A stretch of DNA of 62,560 nucleotides. Source: Tepidanaerobacter sp. EBM-38 (GTDB lineage: Bacteria; Bacillota; Thermosediminibacteria; Thermosediminibacterales; Tepidanaerobacteraceae). Location: assembly GCA_001896545.1 (NCBI GenBank), contig MPOT01000100.1, positions 1 to 62,560 of the forward strand, read 5' to 3'. The translations under genes and the position numbers were made by a program. The notes under the pieces are model-generated. The model searched no databases. It was given only the letters and a program-made list of their open reading frames with translations, and had not been told where the DNA came from. Below are positions 8,174 to 17,210 of this stretch, piece after piece (the stretch's first letter is position 1; the number at the start of each line of letters is the position of its first letter).

Positions 8174-9259
8174 TCAGACATTAAACCTAAAATTAATGAT
8201 ATCCCCATCTTGTATTATATACTCTTTTCCTTCCAGACGAAGCTTGCCTAGCTCCCTTGCTTTTACCATATTGCCACATTCCTTGAAATCCTTAAAGTTT
8301 ATTACTTCCGCCCTTATGAATCCTCTTTCAATATCTGAATGTATCTTACCTGCAGCAGCTTTTGCATTTGTACCTCTCGTAATCGTCCATGCCTTTACTT
8401 CGTCTTCTCCGGCAGTTAAGAAGGATATTAAGTTAAGTTTCTCATAAATAGCCCTTGCAAGTAAATCTATACCTGATTCTTTAATATTCAACTCTTTCAT
8501 AAATACTGCCCTATCTTGCTCATCCAGTTCGCTGATTTCTACTTCTGCTTTGGCACTTACTTCAAAAGCAGGAAGATTTTTCTCCTTACAATAGTTCAAA
8601 ATTTTTTCCCTACTCTCATAACCTTCGGCCAATTGTTGCTCATCAACATTAATAACTATAATTACAGGCTTAACGGTTAAAAAGTCAAGATGTTCAATTA
8701 TCCTTTGTTCTTCCTCGGATAGCTCGATATCAGAAAGTCCGATTTCATTTTCTAAGGACTCTCTAAGTTTTTGCAAAACTTCTCTTTCCGCTGTAAGTTC
8801 TTTTGTAATTTTTTTACCGGCATCTATTCTTTCAATTCTTGTTTCTACAAGCTGAAGATCTGCCAAGAGCAATTCCATTCCGATATTTTCAATATCTCTG
8901 ATTACATCTATTGACCCTTCGTGGTGCAGTATGTTTTCATCTGAAAACGCCCTAACTATATGGACAAGACAATCAACTTTTCTTATATTGTCAAGAAACT
9001 GGTTGCCGGAACCTTTCCCTTCACTGGCTCCGCTTACTAAACCCGGTATATCAATAACTTCAATCTGAGCATATGTAACCTTTTTCGGTTTATAGACCTT
9101 TGCCAAAAAATCAACTCTTTCATCAGGCACTCTTGCAAGACTGAAATTAGCGTTGATTTTTCCGCTTTGAAATGCGCTTGTTTCTACTTTTGCGTTTGTC
9201 AATAAATTAAAAAAAGTAGTTTTACCTACAGTAGGTAATCCAACTAATCCAACCTTCAA
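8174..9259 (-). CDS. ychF: Redox-/ribosome-associated ATPase YchF
   Basis: Protein of 361 aa of the OBG-like family. The P-loop GLPTVGKTT is at residues 7-15, the G3 motif is DIPGLV, and the G4 position is NVDE instead of NKxD, the change that gives this family ATP rather than GTP preference. A coiled-coil region covers about 125-215 and a TGS domain lies at the C-terminus (REGTNAKAAAGKIHSD and IIQDGDIINFRF-like blocks). The normal family length is about 363 aa. The role is ribosome- and stress-associated ATP hydrolysis. Confidence 0.95.
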   Translation of the reverse strand: MKVGLVGLPTVGKTTFFNLLTNAKVETSAFQSGKINANFSLARVPDERVDFLAKVYKPKKVTYAQIEVIDIPGLVSGASEGKGSGNQFLDNIRKVDCLVHIVRAFSDENILHHEGSIDVIRDIENIGMELLLADLQLVETRIERIDAGKKITKELTAEREVLQKLRESLENEIGLSDIELSEEEQRIIEHLDFLTVKPVIIVINVDEQQLAEGYESREKILNYCKEKNLPAFEVSAKAEVEISELDEQDRAVFMKELNIKESGIDLLARAIYEKLNLISFLTAGEDEVKAWTITRGTNAKAAAGKIHSDIERGFIRAEVINFKDFKECGNMVKARELGKLRLEGKEYIIQDGDIINFRFNV

Positions 9260-9468
9260 TTTAACAAATCACCTCTTAACTTTTAAATCCAATGCTGTGG
9301 TTTTATAAATCCTTAATATATATTTTATCCTTAAAACAATTATAAAGCAACATATAAAGCTGAAGTTAAAGTTGCTATTTATAACTTGCTATCGTTAACT
9401 TTACAACTTTTTTACTTAAAAATAAAACGTAGAAACGGTATATCCCGCTCTACGTCCTAATTTCGCTT

Positions 9469-9544
<76 letters not shown>

Positions 9545-9623
9545 TCCTGGTTTATAACAAAACTGTTAATCTACAAGCATTTATTAGTATAATAGGTTTT
9601 AAAAAAAATGTCAAGGCATCTTT

Positions 9624-9698
9624 TGGTGGGCGCGGCAGGTTTCGAACCTGCGACCTCTTGAATGTGAATCAAGCGCTCTCCCCCTGAGCTACGCGCCC
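9624..9698 (-). tRNA. tRNA-Val (CAC)
   Basis: Cloverleaf on the minus strand: acceptor GGGCGCG, anticodon loop TTCACAT with anticodon CAC, T-loop GTTCGAAAC, discriminator A and encoded CCA. It reads GTG only. Confidence 0.95.
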
Positions 9699-9704
9699 TT
9701 ATTT

Positions 9705-9780
9705 TGGTGGAGATAAGGGGGATCGAACCCCTGACCTTCTGATTGCGAACCAGACGCTCTCCCAGCTGAGCTATATCCCC
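9705..9780 (-). tRNA. tRNA-Ala (CGC)
   Basis: Cloverleaf on the minus strand: acceptor GGGGATA, anticodon loop TTCGCAA with anticodon CGC, discriminator A and encoded CCA. It reads GCG only. The body is very similar to the tRNA-Ala(GGC) at 9469, which suggests duplication with an anticodon change. Confidence 0.93.
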
Positions 9781-9882
9781 ATAAATTCAATAATACAATA
9801 TCATGTTTATACACTATGAAATAAAAACTCAATGTGAAGTAATTATAATATAAAATTCATTAAAATTCAAGACCGGCTGTTT

Positions 9883-10407
9883 TTATTTTAATTGACCTAT
9901 TCTATTTATCGGCCATATTCTGTAAGTAGCTTTCCCTATTACTTGATTTTGTGAAACATACTTATTCTCCCAGAACCTACTGTCTTTAGAATTATTTCTA
10001 TTATCACCCATCATAAAGTAGTGGCCTTCAGGAACTTTATATGGCCCAGAATCACTATACATAGGTTCTTTTATATATGTTTCTTGGATTGGCTCATTAT
10101 TTCTATAAAGTGTTCCATCATTGATTTCTATTATATCCCCGCCCTTACCAATAAGACGCTTTACAAAAGTCTGATGCGGATCATCAGGATATTTAAAAAC
10201 TACTATATCGTTATAATCCGGAACCTGAAACCGATATATAAACTTATTAACAAGAATCCTATCATTTATTTCAATTGTAGGAATCATAGAACCTGTAGGG
10301 ACTATCATAGGTTCAAAAATAAACCCCCTTATAATAAGAGCAAGCACAAGCGCAAATACAATCGCTTTAATCCATTCTATTACCTCTGTTTTTATGTCTT
10401 TTTGCAT
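9883..10407 (-). CDS. lepB: Signal peptidase I
   Basis: Protein of 174 aa, a membrane-anchored serine protease that removes signal peptides outside the membrane. One N-terminal membrane segment (about residues 13-32) precedes VPTGSMIPTI with the nucleophile Ser40. The general-base Lys83 follows in FVKRLIG, and GDNRNNSKDSR is the conserved C-terminal box. The size fits the short Gram-positive SipS type. The start is the ATG behind GGTGA; an in-frame TTG 21 bp upstream has no ribosome site. Confidence 0.94.
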   Translation of the reverse strand: MQKDIKTEVIEWIKAIVFALVLALIIRGFIFEPMIVPTGSMIPTIEINDRILVNKFIYRFQVPDYNDIVVFKYPDDPHQTFVKRLIGKGGDIIEINDGTLYRNNEPIQETYIKEPMYSDSGPYKVPEGHYFMMGDNRNNSKDSRFWENKYVSQNQVIGKATYRIWPINRIGQLK

Positions 10408-10635
10408 ATACACTTCACCGGACCCCAAATTTATATCGTCTATTTATATTTCTTAATTGAAGCTGTAAAACCACCTATTTTAAAACCACCTATTTATTAT
10501 AACACAAAATAATTTTTTACAAAGCCTTTATAAAAAAATTGTTAGCATCAAATATCCTGCAAGTGTTAATACATATCTTTAAAACTTATGGATAATATCA
10601 TACATAGTTTAATTACTGCAACCGAATTAGTAGAA

Positions 10636-11787
10636 CTAAGGTTTTTTTCCAAATCTTACTACATACCGCATTTTCCCGTCTCGAACAAATTTATCTACCC
10701 ATGTGTCAATTTCTTTTACATCGGTAAGATAAACCTTATTCTGTTCTAAATCCTTTTCTAGTGTAAATTTCATCATCAATCCCTCTTCGGTATGCGGAAA
10801 TCTTTGTGCAGATATAAAATTACCCATCGAATATATTACATATTTTTTGATTATCCTGCCATCAGGCTCTTGGACTTCCATCCATTCACCCGGTTGAATC
10901 ACATGGGGATGGCTGGCTACTATAATATCGGCACCGTTTTTGAGCACAAGATGTGCTAAATTTCTCTGTGCTTTAGAAGGCGATTGCTGATACTCTTCGC
11001 CAAAATGAAGATATACTACCACAGCATCGGCTTTTTCTCGAGCCCTTCTTATATCCTCCAGTATCAGTTCTTCATCAATAAGATTCACCAGATACTTTTT
11101 ATCGGTGGGAACAGGTATGCCATTAGTGCCATAGGTATAAGATAGGAAAGCAATGTTTATATTATTTACTTCTTTTACCAGAATTTGCTCTCTATCCTCT
11201 TCAGATTCATAAGTCCCGATAGGCGTTAGGCCTCGCTCTTTTAGGACTTCCAGAGTTCGAAGAGCTCCTTTAGCACCCCGATCAAGACTATGGTTATTCG
11301 AAGTAACGATTATGTCAAAGCCGGCGTCTTTTAGAGCATCAGCCAACTCGTCAGGGCTATTAAACATGGGATAGCCTGTATATTTTTGTTCTTTACCTGC
11401 CAATGTCGTTTCAAGGTCAGCCATAGCTATATCGGCTGAAGTTATTTCATCTTTTACTACATGGAAGAACTCCGAGTAATCAAAACTATCATTTTTTTCA
11501 TTGTAACCTGCCCAAATCTGACCATCGTGCATCATTACATCCCCCACAGCAAGTAGAGTCACAGTTGGATTTGGCAAGTCTTCTTTTTCTTCCGGGAGCT
11601 GTTCTTCGATAAAGTTTTGCGTCATATCGCCAATTATTTCTGTTTCCGGCATATTTATACCCAAAAGTTCACAGATGCTTAAGCCTTTGTAACCAGCGTA
11701 GATATATGTAACGGCACTAATGGTAATAATAATTGAAATAATCAAGGCAACCTGAGAGCTGTAAAATGCTTTTTTCTTTCTTTTCAT
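10636..11787 (-). CDS. CapA-family protein (metallophosphoesterase-like)
   Basis: Protein of 383 aa. One membrane segment near the N-terminus (about residues 10-33) is followed by an extracellular PGA_cap domain. Motifs are LLAVGDVMMHDG, ADLETTLAG, NNHSLDRG and ASHPHVIQPGEW. CapA proteins are linked to poly-gamma-glutamate capsule formation, but stand-alone copies are widespread in Clostridia with unproven roles. No capB or capC lies nearby, so a capsule role is not supported by context. The start was chosen at the ATG behind GAGG, 21 bp inside the longest frame. Confidence 0.85.
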   Translation of the reverse strand: MKRKKKAFYSSQVALIISIIITISAVTYIYAGYKGLSICELLGINMPETEIIGDMTQNFIEEQLPEEKEDLPNPTVTLLAVGDVMMHDGQIWAGYNEKNDSFDYSEFFHVVKDEITSADIAMADLETTLAGKEQKYTGYPMFNSPDELADALKDAGFDIIVTSNNHSLDRGAKGALRTLEVLKERGLTPIGTYESEEDREQILVKEVNNINIAFLSYTYGTNGIPVPTDKKYLVNLIDEELILEDIRRAREKADAVVVYLHFGEEYQQSPSKAQRNLAHLVLKNGADIIVASHPHVIQPGEWMEVQEPDGRIIKKYVIYSMGNFISAQRFPHTEEGLMMKFTLEKDLEQNKVYLTDVKEIDTWVDKFVRDGKMRYVVRFGKKP

Positions 11788-11808
11788 TAAAGCAACCTCT
11801 TTCCTCAT

Positions 11809-12081
11809 ACTGCTTTAGGCATACAACAATTTTTTTTGAATCTTATACCCTCTATTAATTTAAATGCACGTCCTATATTGCTATAATATTATATTATTTT
11901 AAAAAAATAAACAAATAAAACAGAGTAACTACAGCTTTAGAGATTTCTATAAATAAGCTCTGTTTTGTATAAAGTGTAGAATTTCCATAAAAATTTTTTG
12001 CTATTTTTTCAATTTCATAAAACAGTCAACTATATTATCATTTAAGTATAGAAAACATATCGGAAAGAGGGAAAAGGACTT
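11809..12081. other. Divergent intergenic region with a long-loop inverted repeat
   Basis: This 273-bp AT-rich region separates the CapA gene (minus) and the ABC ATPase gene (plus). An inverted repeat AAAACAGAG / CTCTGTTTT (11917-11925 and 11958-11966) encloses 32 nt, and a T-rich stretch follows the second arm on the plus strand. It may be a leader hairpin of the ATPase gene. No coding frame was seen. Confidence 0.4.
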
Positions 12082-13191
12082 ATGGCCAAGGTAATATTTA
12101 AAAATATAAATAAGGTTTATCCTGGCGGCATCAAAGCCGTTATAGATTTCAATCTTGAAATTGAAGACAAGGAATTTGTAGTGCTTGTAGGCCCTTCCGG
12201 CTGTGGAAAATCTACAACTCTTAGAATGGTAGCAGGGCTTGAGGAAATCTCCTCAGGAGAATTATATATTGGCGATAAACTCGTAAATGATGTTTCTCCA
12301 AAGGATCGTGACATAGCAATGGTTTTTCAAAACTATGCTCTTTATCCTCATATGAATGTTTATGACAACATGGCTTTCGGCCTAAAATTAAGAAAAATAC
12401 CCAAATCTGAAATTGACCAACGGGTAAAGGAAGCTGCCTCCATACTTGGCATTGAAAACCTTCTTGATCGTAAACCTAAAGCATTATCCGGAGGGCAACG
12501 GCAAAGGGTGGCACTGGGACGAGCAATCGTGCGGGAACCTAAAGTTTTTTTGATGGATGAACCATTATCCAACTTAGATGCAAAGCTTAGAGTTCAAATG
12601 AGAACTGAAATTGCAAAACTTCATGATAGACTTAAAACTACTTTCATTTACGTCACACACGACCAGACCGAAGCTATGACCATGGGTAGCCGTATTGTTG
12701 TAATGAAGGACGGATACATCAACCAAGTAGATACACCACAAAATATCTATGATTATCCGGTTAACACATTTGTTGCAGGGTTCATTGGCAGCCCCCAAAT
12801 GAACTTTATTGATGCAAAGCTTTCAAAGGAAAATGACAAAGTCTATGTAAGTTTAAATGACGTAAAACTGCTCATCCCGGAAGGCGTTGTTAAAAAAATT
12901 GACCCTTCATATTTAGATAAAGAAATTATCTTAGGAATACGCCCTGAAGACATCCATGATGAAGCAGCATTTCTTGATTACTTTCCAGAATACTGCTTGA
13001 ATGCCAAAGTAGATGTCATAGAGCTGCTAGGCTCAGAAACCTTCCTTTATCTTACTGTGCAAGGAAATTCTCTCACTGCTCGAGTTGACCCGCGCAGCAA
13101 TGCTCGCGTAGGCGATACCATTAAAATCGGTTTTGATATGAACAAGCTCCATCTCTTTGACAAGACCACCAAAAATCGAATATTAAGCTGA
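12082..13191 (+). CDS. ugpC: Sugar ABC transporter ATPase (MsmK/UgpC type)
   Basis: Protein of 369 aa, the cytoplasmic energy-coupling subunit of carbohydrate ABC importers. The Walker A motif GPSGCGKST is at residues 37-45, the Q-loop is VFQNYALYPHM, the signature is LSGGQRQR, Walker B is VFLMDEP, and the H-loop lies in YVTHDQTEA. A C-terminal TOBE/MalK-like regulatory domain covers about 240-369. No permease or binding-protein gene is adjacent, so it is an orphan that could serve several sugar importers, as MsmK and MsiK do in other bacteria. Confidence 0.92.
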   Translation: MAKVIFKNINKVYPGGIKAVIDFNLEIEDKEFVVLVGPSGCGKSTTLRMVAGLEEISSGELYIGDKLVNDVSPKDRDIAMVFQNYALYPHMNVYDNMAFGLKLRKIPKSEIDQRVKEAASILGIENLLDRKPKALSGGQRQRVALGRAIVREPKVFLMDEPLSNLDAKLRVQMRTEIAKLHDRLKTTFIYVTHDQTEAMTMGSRIVVMKDGYINQVDTPQNIYDYPVNTFVAGFIGSPQMNFIDAKLSKENDKVYVSLNDVKLLIPEGVVKKIDPSYLDKEIILGIRPEDIHDEAAFLDYFPEYCLNAKVDVIELLGSETFLYLTVQGNSLTARVDPRSNARVGDTIKIGFDMNKLHLFDKTTKNRILS

Positions 13192-13230
13192 TTTAAATCT
13201 TATTTAGTTGTTAATTTGTCAAAACTAGTA

Positions 13231-13278
13231 AAAAGGCAATTACTCCTTGCAATAAAGTTCATAGGGTAATTGTCTTTT
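13231..13278 (+). terminator. Terminator of the ABC ATPase gene
   Basis: A 13-bp stem with one G-U pair (13231-13243 with 13266-13278) is followed by a T-rich run. It lies 40 bp after the ATPase stop codon. The 22-nt loop is long for a terminator. Confidence 0.65.
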
Positions 13279-13329
13279 TATATCTTTTATTTTTGTTTTA
13301 AATAGGATATCATATTTATGGTGATAAGC

Positions 13330-14229
13330 ATGGAAGGTTTATTATTATCGATTTTATCTGAAATAAATTCAAATATAAAAACACCTTTTGTATTGCTTGA
13401 TAAGCATGGGCAAAAGATTTTTGGTCAAGACTTAAATGGCGATAATATAAGTGAAAAAAATATATTTCTAATAAATAAAATTTATACTTTACAAGCTTTA
13501 CTGCCAAAAAATCAGTTGGAAGACTTATGCTTTTTTCTTGAAATTACGGTTAAAGCAAAATTCGATAGAGAACTGGCAGCTTTCATCAACGGAAAAAATT
13601 CTACATTAACTGATTTTCCCTTCCCCTGTGGTTTAGCTTTGATTCAAAGTGAGTTTCTTGCAGAAATAGAAGGGTTTATTAATACAATTTTCGAAGAAGG
13701 CATGACTGCTAGAATTGATGATATGTTACTGTCATTTTTACCCATAAGTAATTTAGATGAGTTAAAGGAAACTTCTTCAGCACTGTATCAAACCATAGCT
13801 GAAGAAGTTTCCCAAAAAGCCGTCATCAGTCTTGGAGGAATTGCACATTCTCAATCTGAGCTAATCAGAGCTTTCAATGATGCTAAAAAAGCTTTGATAT
13901 TTGCTTCTCGAAAAAATTTCGGTGTTCTTCATTATCCGGAAATGGCCTTAGAGCTGCTTATTTCCTTACTGCCTTCAGAAATTCGCCATAACTATAAAAA
14001 TGAAATGGAAATGAATTTTAAAGACTTAGATAGTGATACCATAAATACAATACGAGTTTTCCTCGACTGCAATCTTCACATAGCACAAGCAGCTCGACAG
14101 CTTTATATTCATCGAAATACGCTCATTTACCGACTGGATAAAATTTATACCATTACAGGGCTGGATTTGCGAAATTTTAATGATGCCATAAAAATGAAAA
14201 TTCATCTCATTTTAAATGACTTTTTCTAG
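13330..14229 (+). CDS. CdaR/PucR-family transcriptional regulator
   Basis: Protein of 299 aa. The C-terminal helix-turn-helix of the PucR/CdaR type covers about the last 60 residues (LHIAQAARQLYIHRNTLIYRL). A middle GGDEF-like or sensor segment precedes it (ISLGGIAHSQSELIRAFNDA). The N-terminal 40 residues resemble a short sensor (PFVLLDKHGQKIFG). The family responds to sugar acids or other small ligands. The start was placed at the ATG behind GGTGAT; an ATG 12 bp upstream is possible. Its position after the orphan sugar ATPase hints at carbohydrate control, which is an inference. Confidence 0.82.
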   Translation: MEGLLLSILSEINSNIKTPFVLLDKHGQKIFGQDLNGDNISEKNIFLINKIYTLQALLPKNQLEDLCFFLEITVKAKFDRELAAFINGKNSTLTDFPFPCGLALIQSEFLAEIEGFINTIFEEGMTARIDDMLLSFLPISNLDELKETSSALYQTIAEEVSQKAVISLGGIAHSQSELIRAFNDAKKALIFASRKNFGVLHYPEMALELLISLLPSEIRHNYKNEMEMNFKDLDSDTINTIRVFLDCNLHIAQAARQLYIHRNTLIYRLDKIYTITGLDLRNFNDAIKMKIHLILNDFF

Positions 14230-14264
14230 TGATTCCTTAAAATTGTGCAAACACACCATAGTTT

Positions 14265-15341
14265 TTAAAGTAGTTCATTTCTTCCCATTTCTTTCAACTG
14301 TTCCACAACCTTCTTGACATCTTGAGCTTTTTCTTTTGGGCAGACCAATAGGGCATCATTTGTTTCTACAACAATCATATTTTCCAAACCTACCGCTGCT
14401 ACTAAGCGACTGTTGGAATAAATTATAGAATTTCGTGTATCGATGGCTATAAAATCACCTCGTGTGATATTGCCATTTTCATCAAGAGGAAACACTTCTC
14501 CTAAGGAATCCCAAGATCCTACATCACTCCAGCCAAAGTCTCCCGGAATAACAACGACTTCATCAGATCTTTCCATTACACCATAATCAATAGAAATACT
14601 TTGTAAAGCAGGATATATTTCCTCAACTACAGTTTTCTCCTTAGGTGTATCTATAAACGGCTCAAGTTCTAATAAACCTCTATAAAGCTTTGGCAAAAAT
14701 CTTTCAAAATTCTCAAGAATAACTGATGCCTTCCATGCAAACATTCCACTATTCCAAAGATAGTTTCCATTCTTTAAATATTCTTTTGCCTTGACAAGAT
14801 TAGGTTTTTCCACAAAATCTACAACTTCATATGCTATTTTACCCTCTGCAGGTATGGATCGTTCCCTGTCGTATTTTATATAGCCATATCCCGTAGATGG
14901 AAAGGTGGGATTGATTCCTATAGTTACCAGCTTTTCAGTGTTCTCGGCTATACTGTAAGCAGCGTTTAGAACTCTTTGAAATTCATCAGCATCTTTTATA
15001 TAATGATCTGAAGGAAAAACGCCCATTACAGCATCGCCGCAGCGTTTTTTAATAACCATAGCCGCATAACCGATACACGCTGCAGTATTACGTCCAACGG
15101 GTTCTGCCAAAACATTTGCTTCAGGTATATCTTCCTGAATAACTTTACTTAGCATTTTCTTTTGGATTTTATTGGTAACTATTATTATTTTATCAGTCGG
15201 AACGATACTTTTAATTCTTTTTATTGTATCATTAATCATGGTGTCTTCGCCGGTTATATTTAAAAACTGTTTCGGTGTGTTTGCCCTGCTTAATGGCCAA
15301 AATCTAGTTCCTCCCCCACCGGCCATAATTACTCCATACAT
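14265..15341 (-). CDS. manC: Mannose-1-phosphate guanylyltransferase
   Basis: Protein of 358 aa that forms GDP-mannose from mannose 1-phosphate and GTP for glycans. The nucleotidyltransferase signature MAGGGGTRFWPLSR is at the N-terminus. Further blocks are EPVGRNTAACIGYAA, FPSDHYI, TGYGYI, VDFVEKP, WNSGMFAWK, and GWSDVGSW near residue 270. It lacks the C-terminal phosphomannose isomerase domain of bifunctional enzymes. No glycan operon surrounds it. Confidence 0.93.
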   Translation of the reverse strand: MYGVIMAGGGGTRFWPLSRANTPKQFLNITGEDTMINDTIKRIKSIVPTDKIIIVTNKIQKKMLSKVIQEDIPEANVLAEPVGRNTAACIGYAAMVIKKRCGDAVMGVFPSDHYIKDADEFQRVLNAAYSIAENTEKLVTIGINPTFPSTGYGYIKYDRERSIPAEGKIAYEVVDFVEKPNLVKAKEYLKNGNYLWNSGMFAWKASVILENFERFLPKLYRGLLELEPFIDTPKEKTVVEEIYPALQSISIDYGVMERSDEVVVIPGDFGWSDVGSWDSLGEVFPLDENGNITRGDFIAIDTRNSIIYSNSRLVAAVGLENMIVVETNDALLVCPKEKAQDVKKVVEQLKEMGRNELL

Positions 15342-15444
15342 ATACGTTTCCTCCCGTATCTTATTATCATATAAGGATATTGTATCCTTATTTGTAAAAT
15401 ATGTTACATCGTATGACCTTTATTTATCACTTTTTAGATGCATT

Positions 15445-16329
15445 TTAATCACATATATAATATTTAAACAATGCCTGTGTTCCGCTGTTCTCTTCACCTT
15501 TTTGAGCCAATTCTTCATATAGGGAAAGGGCTAGCTCAAGCCCGGGAGTTTTGAGTCCCATCTCTTTAGCTGATTCAAGAGCGATTCTAATATCCTTAAT
15601 AAAGTGTTTTATGTAAAAACCCGGTTCAAAATCTCCCGATAGCATTCTAGGTGCTAAATTGCTAAGGGACCAACTGCCTGCCGCTCCTGATTCTATGCTC
15701 TTTAAAACATTTTGGGGATTAAGACCTGCCTTTTTAGCATATGCCATAGCTTCACAAACACCTATCATATTAGAAGCAATCGCAATTTGATTGCACATCT
15801 TCGTGTACTGTCCGGCACCCGAGCCGCCCTGTAAAACAATGTTTTTGCCCATCGCCTCAAATATAGGCCTTATCGTTTCAAATGCTGCTGATTCGCCACC
15901 TACCATAATAGAAAGTTTTGCTTCTCGTGCTCCAACATCGCCACCGGAAACAGGCGCATCTAATGCATGCAATCCCTTAGCTTTTGCTGCTTCATAAATT
16001 TTTTGAGCCAGTTTAGGGCTGGATGTAGTCATGTCAATGAGATAAGAGCCTGCCTTAGCATTCTGTATAATCCCGCCTTCGCCAAAATATACCTCTTCTA
16101 CATCTTTAGGATATCCTACCATTGTTATAGTAACATTAGTTTCCCTGGCAATTTCCGCTACCGTATCCTTCCATATAGCACCCTGCTTAATCAGTTCTTC
16201 TGCCTTGGCCTTTGTCCGATTATAGACCATCACTTTATAGTCGGATTTTAATAGATTTGCTGCCATGCTCCTGCCCATAACACCAGTGCCTATGAAACCG
16301 ATAATCATCTTTTCTTTACAAACCGACAT
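15445..16329 (-). CDS. NAD(P)-dependent beta-hydroxyacid dehydrogenase
   Basis: Protein of 294 aa of the 3-hydroxyisobutyrate dehydrogenase / tartronate semialdehyde reductase family. The N-terminal Rossmann motif is GFIGTGVMGRSMAANLL. The substrate block is DAPVSGGDVGA and the catalytic lysine lies in YTKMCNQIAIA. AGGAGG sits 7 bp before the ATG. The exact substrate cannot be read from sequence; 3-hydroxyisobutyrate, tartronate semialdehyde and related acids are candidates. Confidence 0.88.
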   Translation of the reverse strand: MSVCKEKMIIGFIGTGVMGRSMAANLLKSDYKVMVYNRTKAKAEELIKQGAIWKDTVAEIARETNVTITMVGYPKDVEEVYFGEGGIIQNAKAGSYLIDMTTSSPKLAQKIYEAAKAKGLHALDAPVSGGDVGAREAKLSIMVGGESAAFETIRPIFEAMGKNIVLQGGSGAGQYTKMCNQIAIASNMIGVCEAMAYAKKAGLNPQNVLKSIESGAAGSWSLSNLAPRMLSGDFEPGFYIKHFIKDIRIALESAKEMGLKTPGLELALSLYEELAQKGEENSGTQALFKYYICD

Positions 16330-16418
16330 TTAATTTCCTCCTCATGTTTTCTCAAAATCACTGAAATTAAAATGCTTTAATTGACAAAAATGTTGTTTTT
16401 ATAAAAACAATGTAGTAA

Positions 16419-16934
16419 TTATTGACTCAATTCCTGTAAGGCTTCAGCATAAGCACCCATGGTTTTTTCATCAAAGCAAACCATATACACTTTTTCAATG
16501 CTTCCATTATCTTTTAAAAAATTAAGTATCTCTCGAATAGCAATTTTAGCTGCACGATTTAAGGGGAATCTGTATGCTCCTGTGCTTATAGATGGAAATG
16601 CAATTGTTTTTATACCATTCTTAGCTGCAAGCTCAAGAGAATTTCTATAGCACGAGGCAAGAAGCTCATCCTCATTCGCATTGCCTCCTTGCCATACTGG
16701 CCCCACTGTATGTATTACATATTTCGCTGGCAGCTTATATCCCTTTGTGATTTTTGCCTCACCGGTTTTACAGCCATTTAATTTGCGGCATTCCTCCAAA
16801 AGCTCCGGTCCAGCAGCACGATGTATGGCGCCATCAACGCCACCGCCACCGAGCAATGTATTATTTGCCGCATTTACAATGGCATCAACCTTAATCTTCG
16901 TGATATCACCTAAAACAACCTGAATTTTCTTCAT
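16419..16934 (-). CDS. Macro-domain protein (ADP-ribose / O-acetyl-ADP-ribose hydrolase type)
   Basis: Protein of 171 aa consisting of a single macro domain. Motifs are [43 protein letters not shown] and [13 protein letters not shown]. Such proteins bind ADP-ribose derivatives, and many deacetylate O-acetyl-ADP-ribose. The start is the ATG behind GGGGTGAT; earlier in-frame GTG and ATG codons overlap the ribosome site. A perfect 18-bp palindrome (16393-16410) between it and the dehydrogenase gene may be a weak terminator. Confidence 0.92.
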   Translation of the reverse strand: MKKIQVVLGDITKIKVDAIVNAANNTLLGGGGVDGAIHRAAGPELLEECRKLNGCKTGEAKITKGYKLPAKYVIHTVGPVWQGGNANEDELLASCYRNSLELAAKNGIKTIAFPSISTGAYRFPLNRAAKIAIREILNFLKDNGSIEKVYMVCFDEKTMGAYAEALQELSQ

Positions 16935-17087
16935 TAACATCACCCCATTAAATCATATATTGGCAGATTTTTGCTTAGTAAAAATAACCATAATTACATT
17001 ATATCAAATTTTATAATAGAAATTAAATTAAAATATTTATAAAAAGTTCTCCTCCGCTTTCTAAGCTACGACAATCAAAGTGACTTT

Positions 17088-17116
17088 TTGCATACATATG
17101 CATAATATGGTATAAT
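17088..17116 (+). promoter_or_regulatory. Sigma-A promoter with a dyad in the spacer
   Basis: TTGCAT (17088-17093) and TATAAT (17111-17116) are separated by exactly 17 bp. An inverted repeat TGCATA-CA-TATGCA (17089-17102) overlaps the -35 and the spacer, the usual place for a repressor site. It should drive the ATP-grasp gene at 17211. Confidence 0.7.
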
Positions 17117-17131
17117 TTACGATAGTTCTAT

Positions 17132-17157
17132 GTTCCTCAAGTATTTATTTGAGGAAC
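17132..17157 (+). promoter_or_regulatory. Leader hairpin before the ATP-grasp gene
   Basis: A perfect 9-bp stem GTTCCTCAA / TTGAGGAAC with an 8-nt loop lies about 10 nt after the predicted transcript start. It is followed by TTTAATTT. It could attenuate transcription or protect the 5' end of the mRNA. Confidence 0.55.
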
Positions 17158-17210
17158 TTTAATTTATACGTTCTATAATAATTAATAAAAATGAAAGGGG
17201 ATACATATAG

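Noticed and set aside
10021..10512. Plus-strand open frame opposite lepB
   Set aside because: It is the antisense shadow of lepB with biased composition and no recognisable domain.
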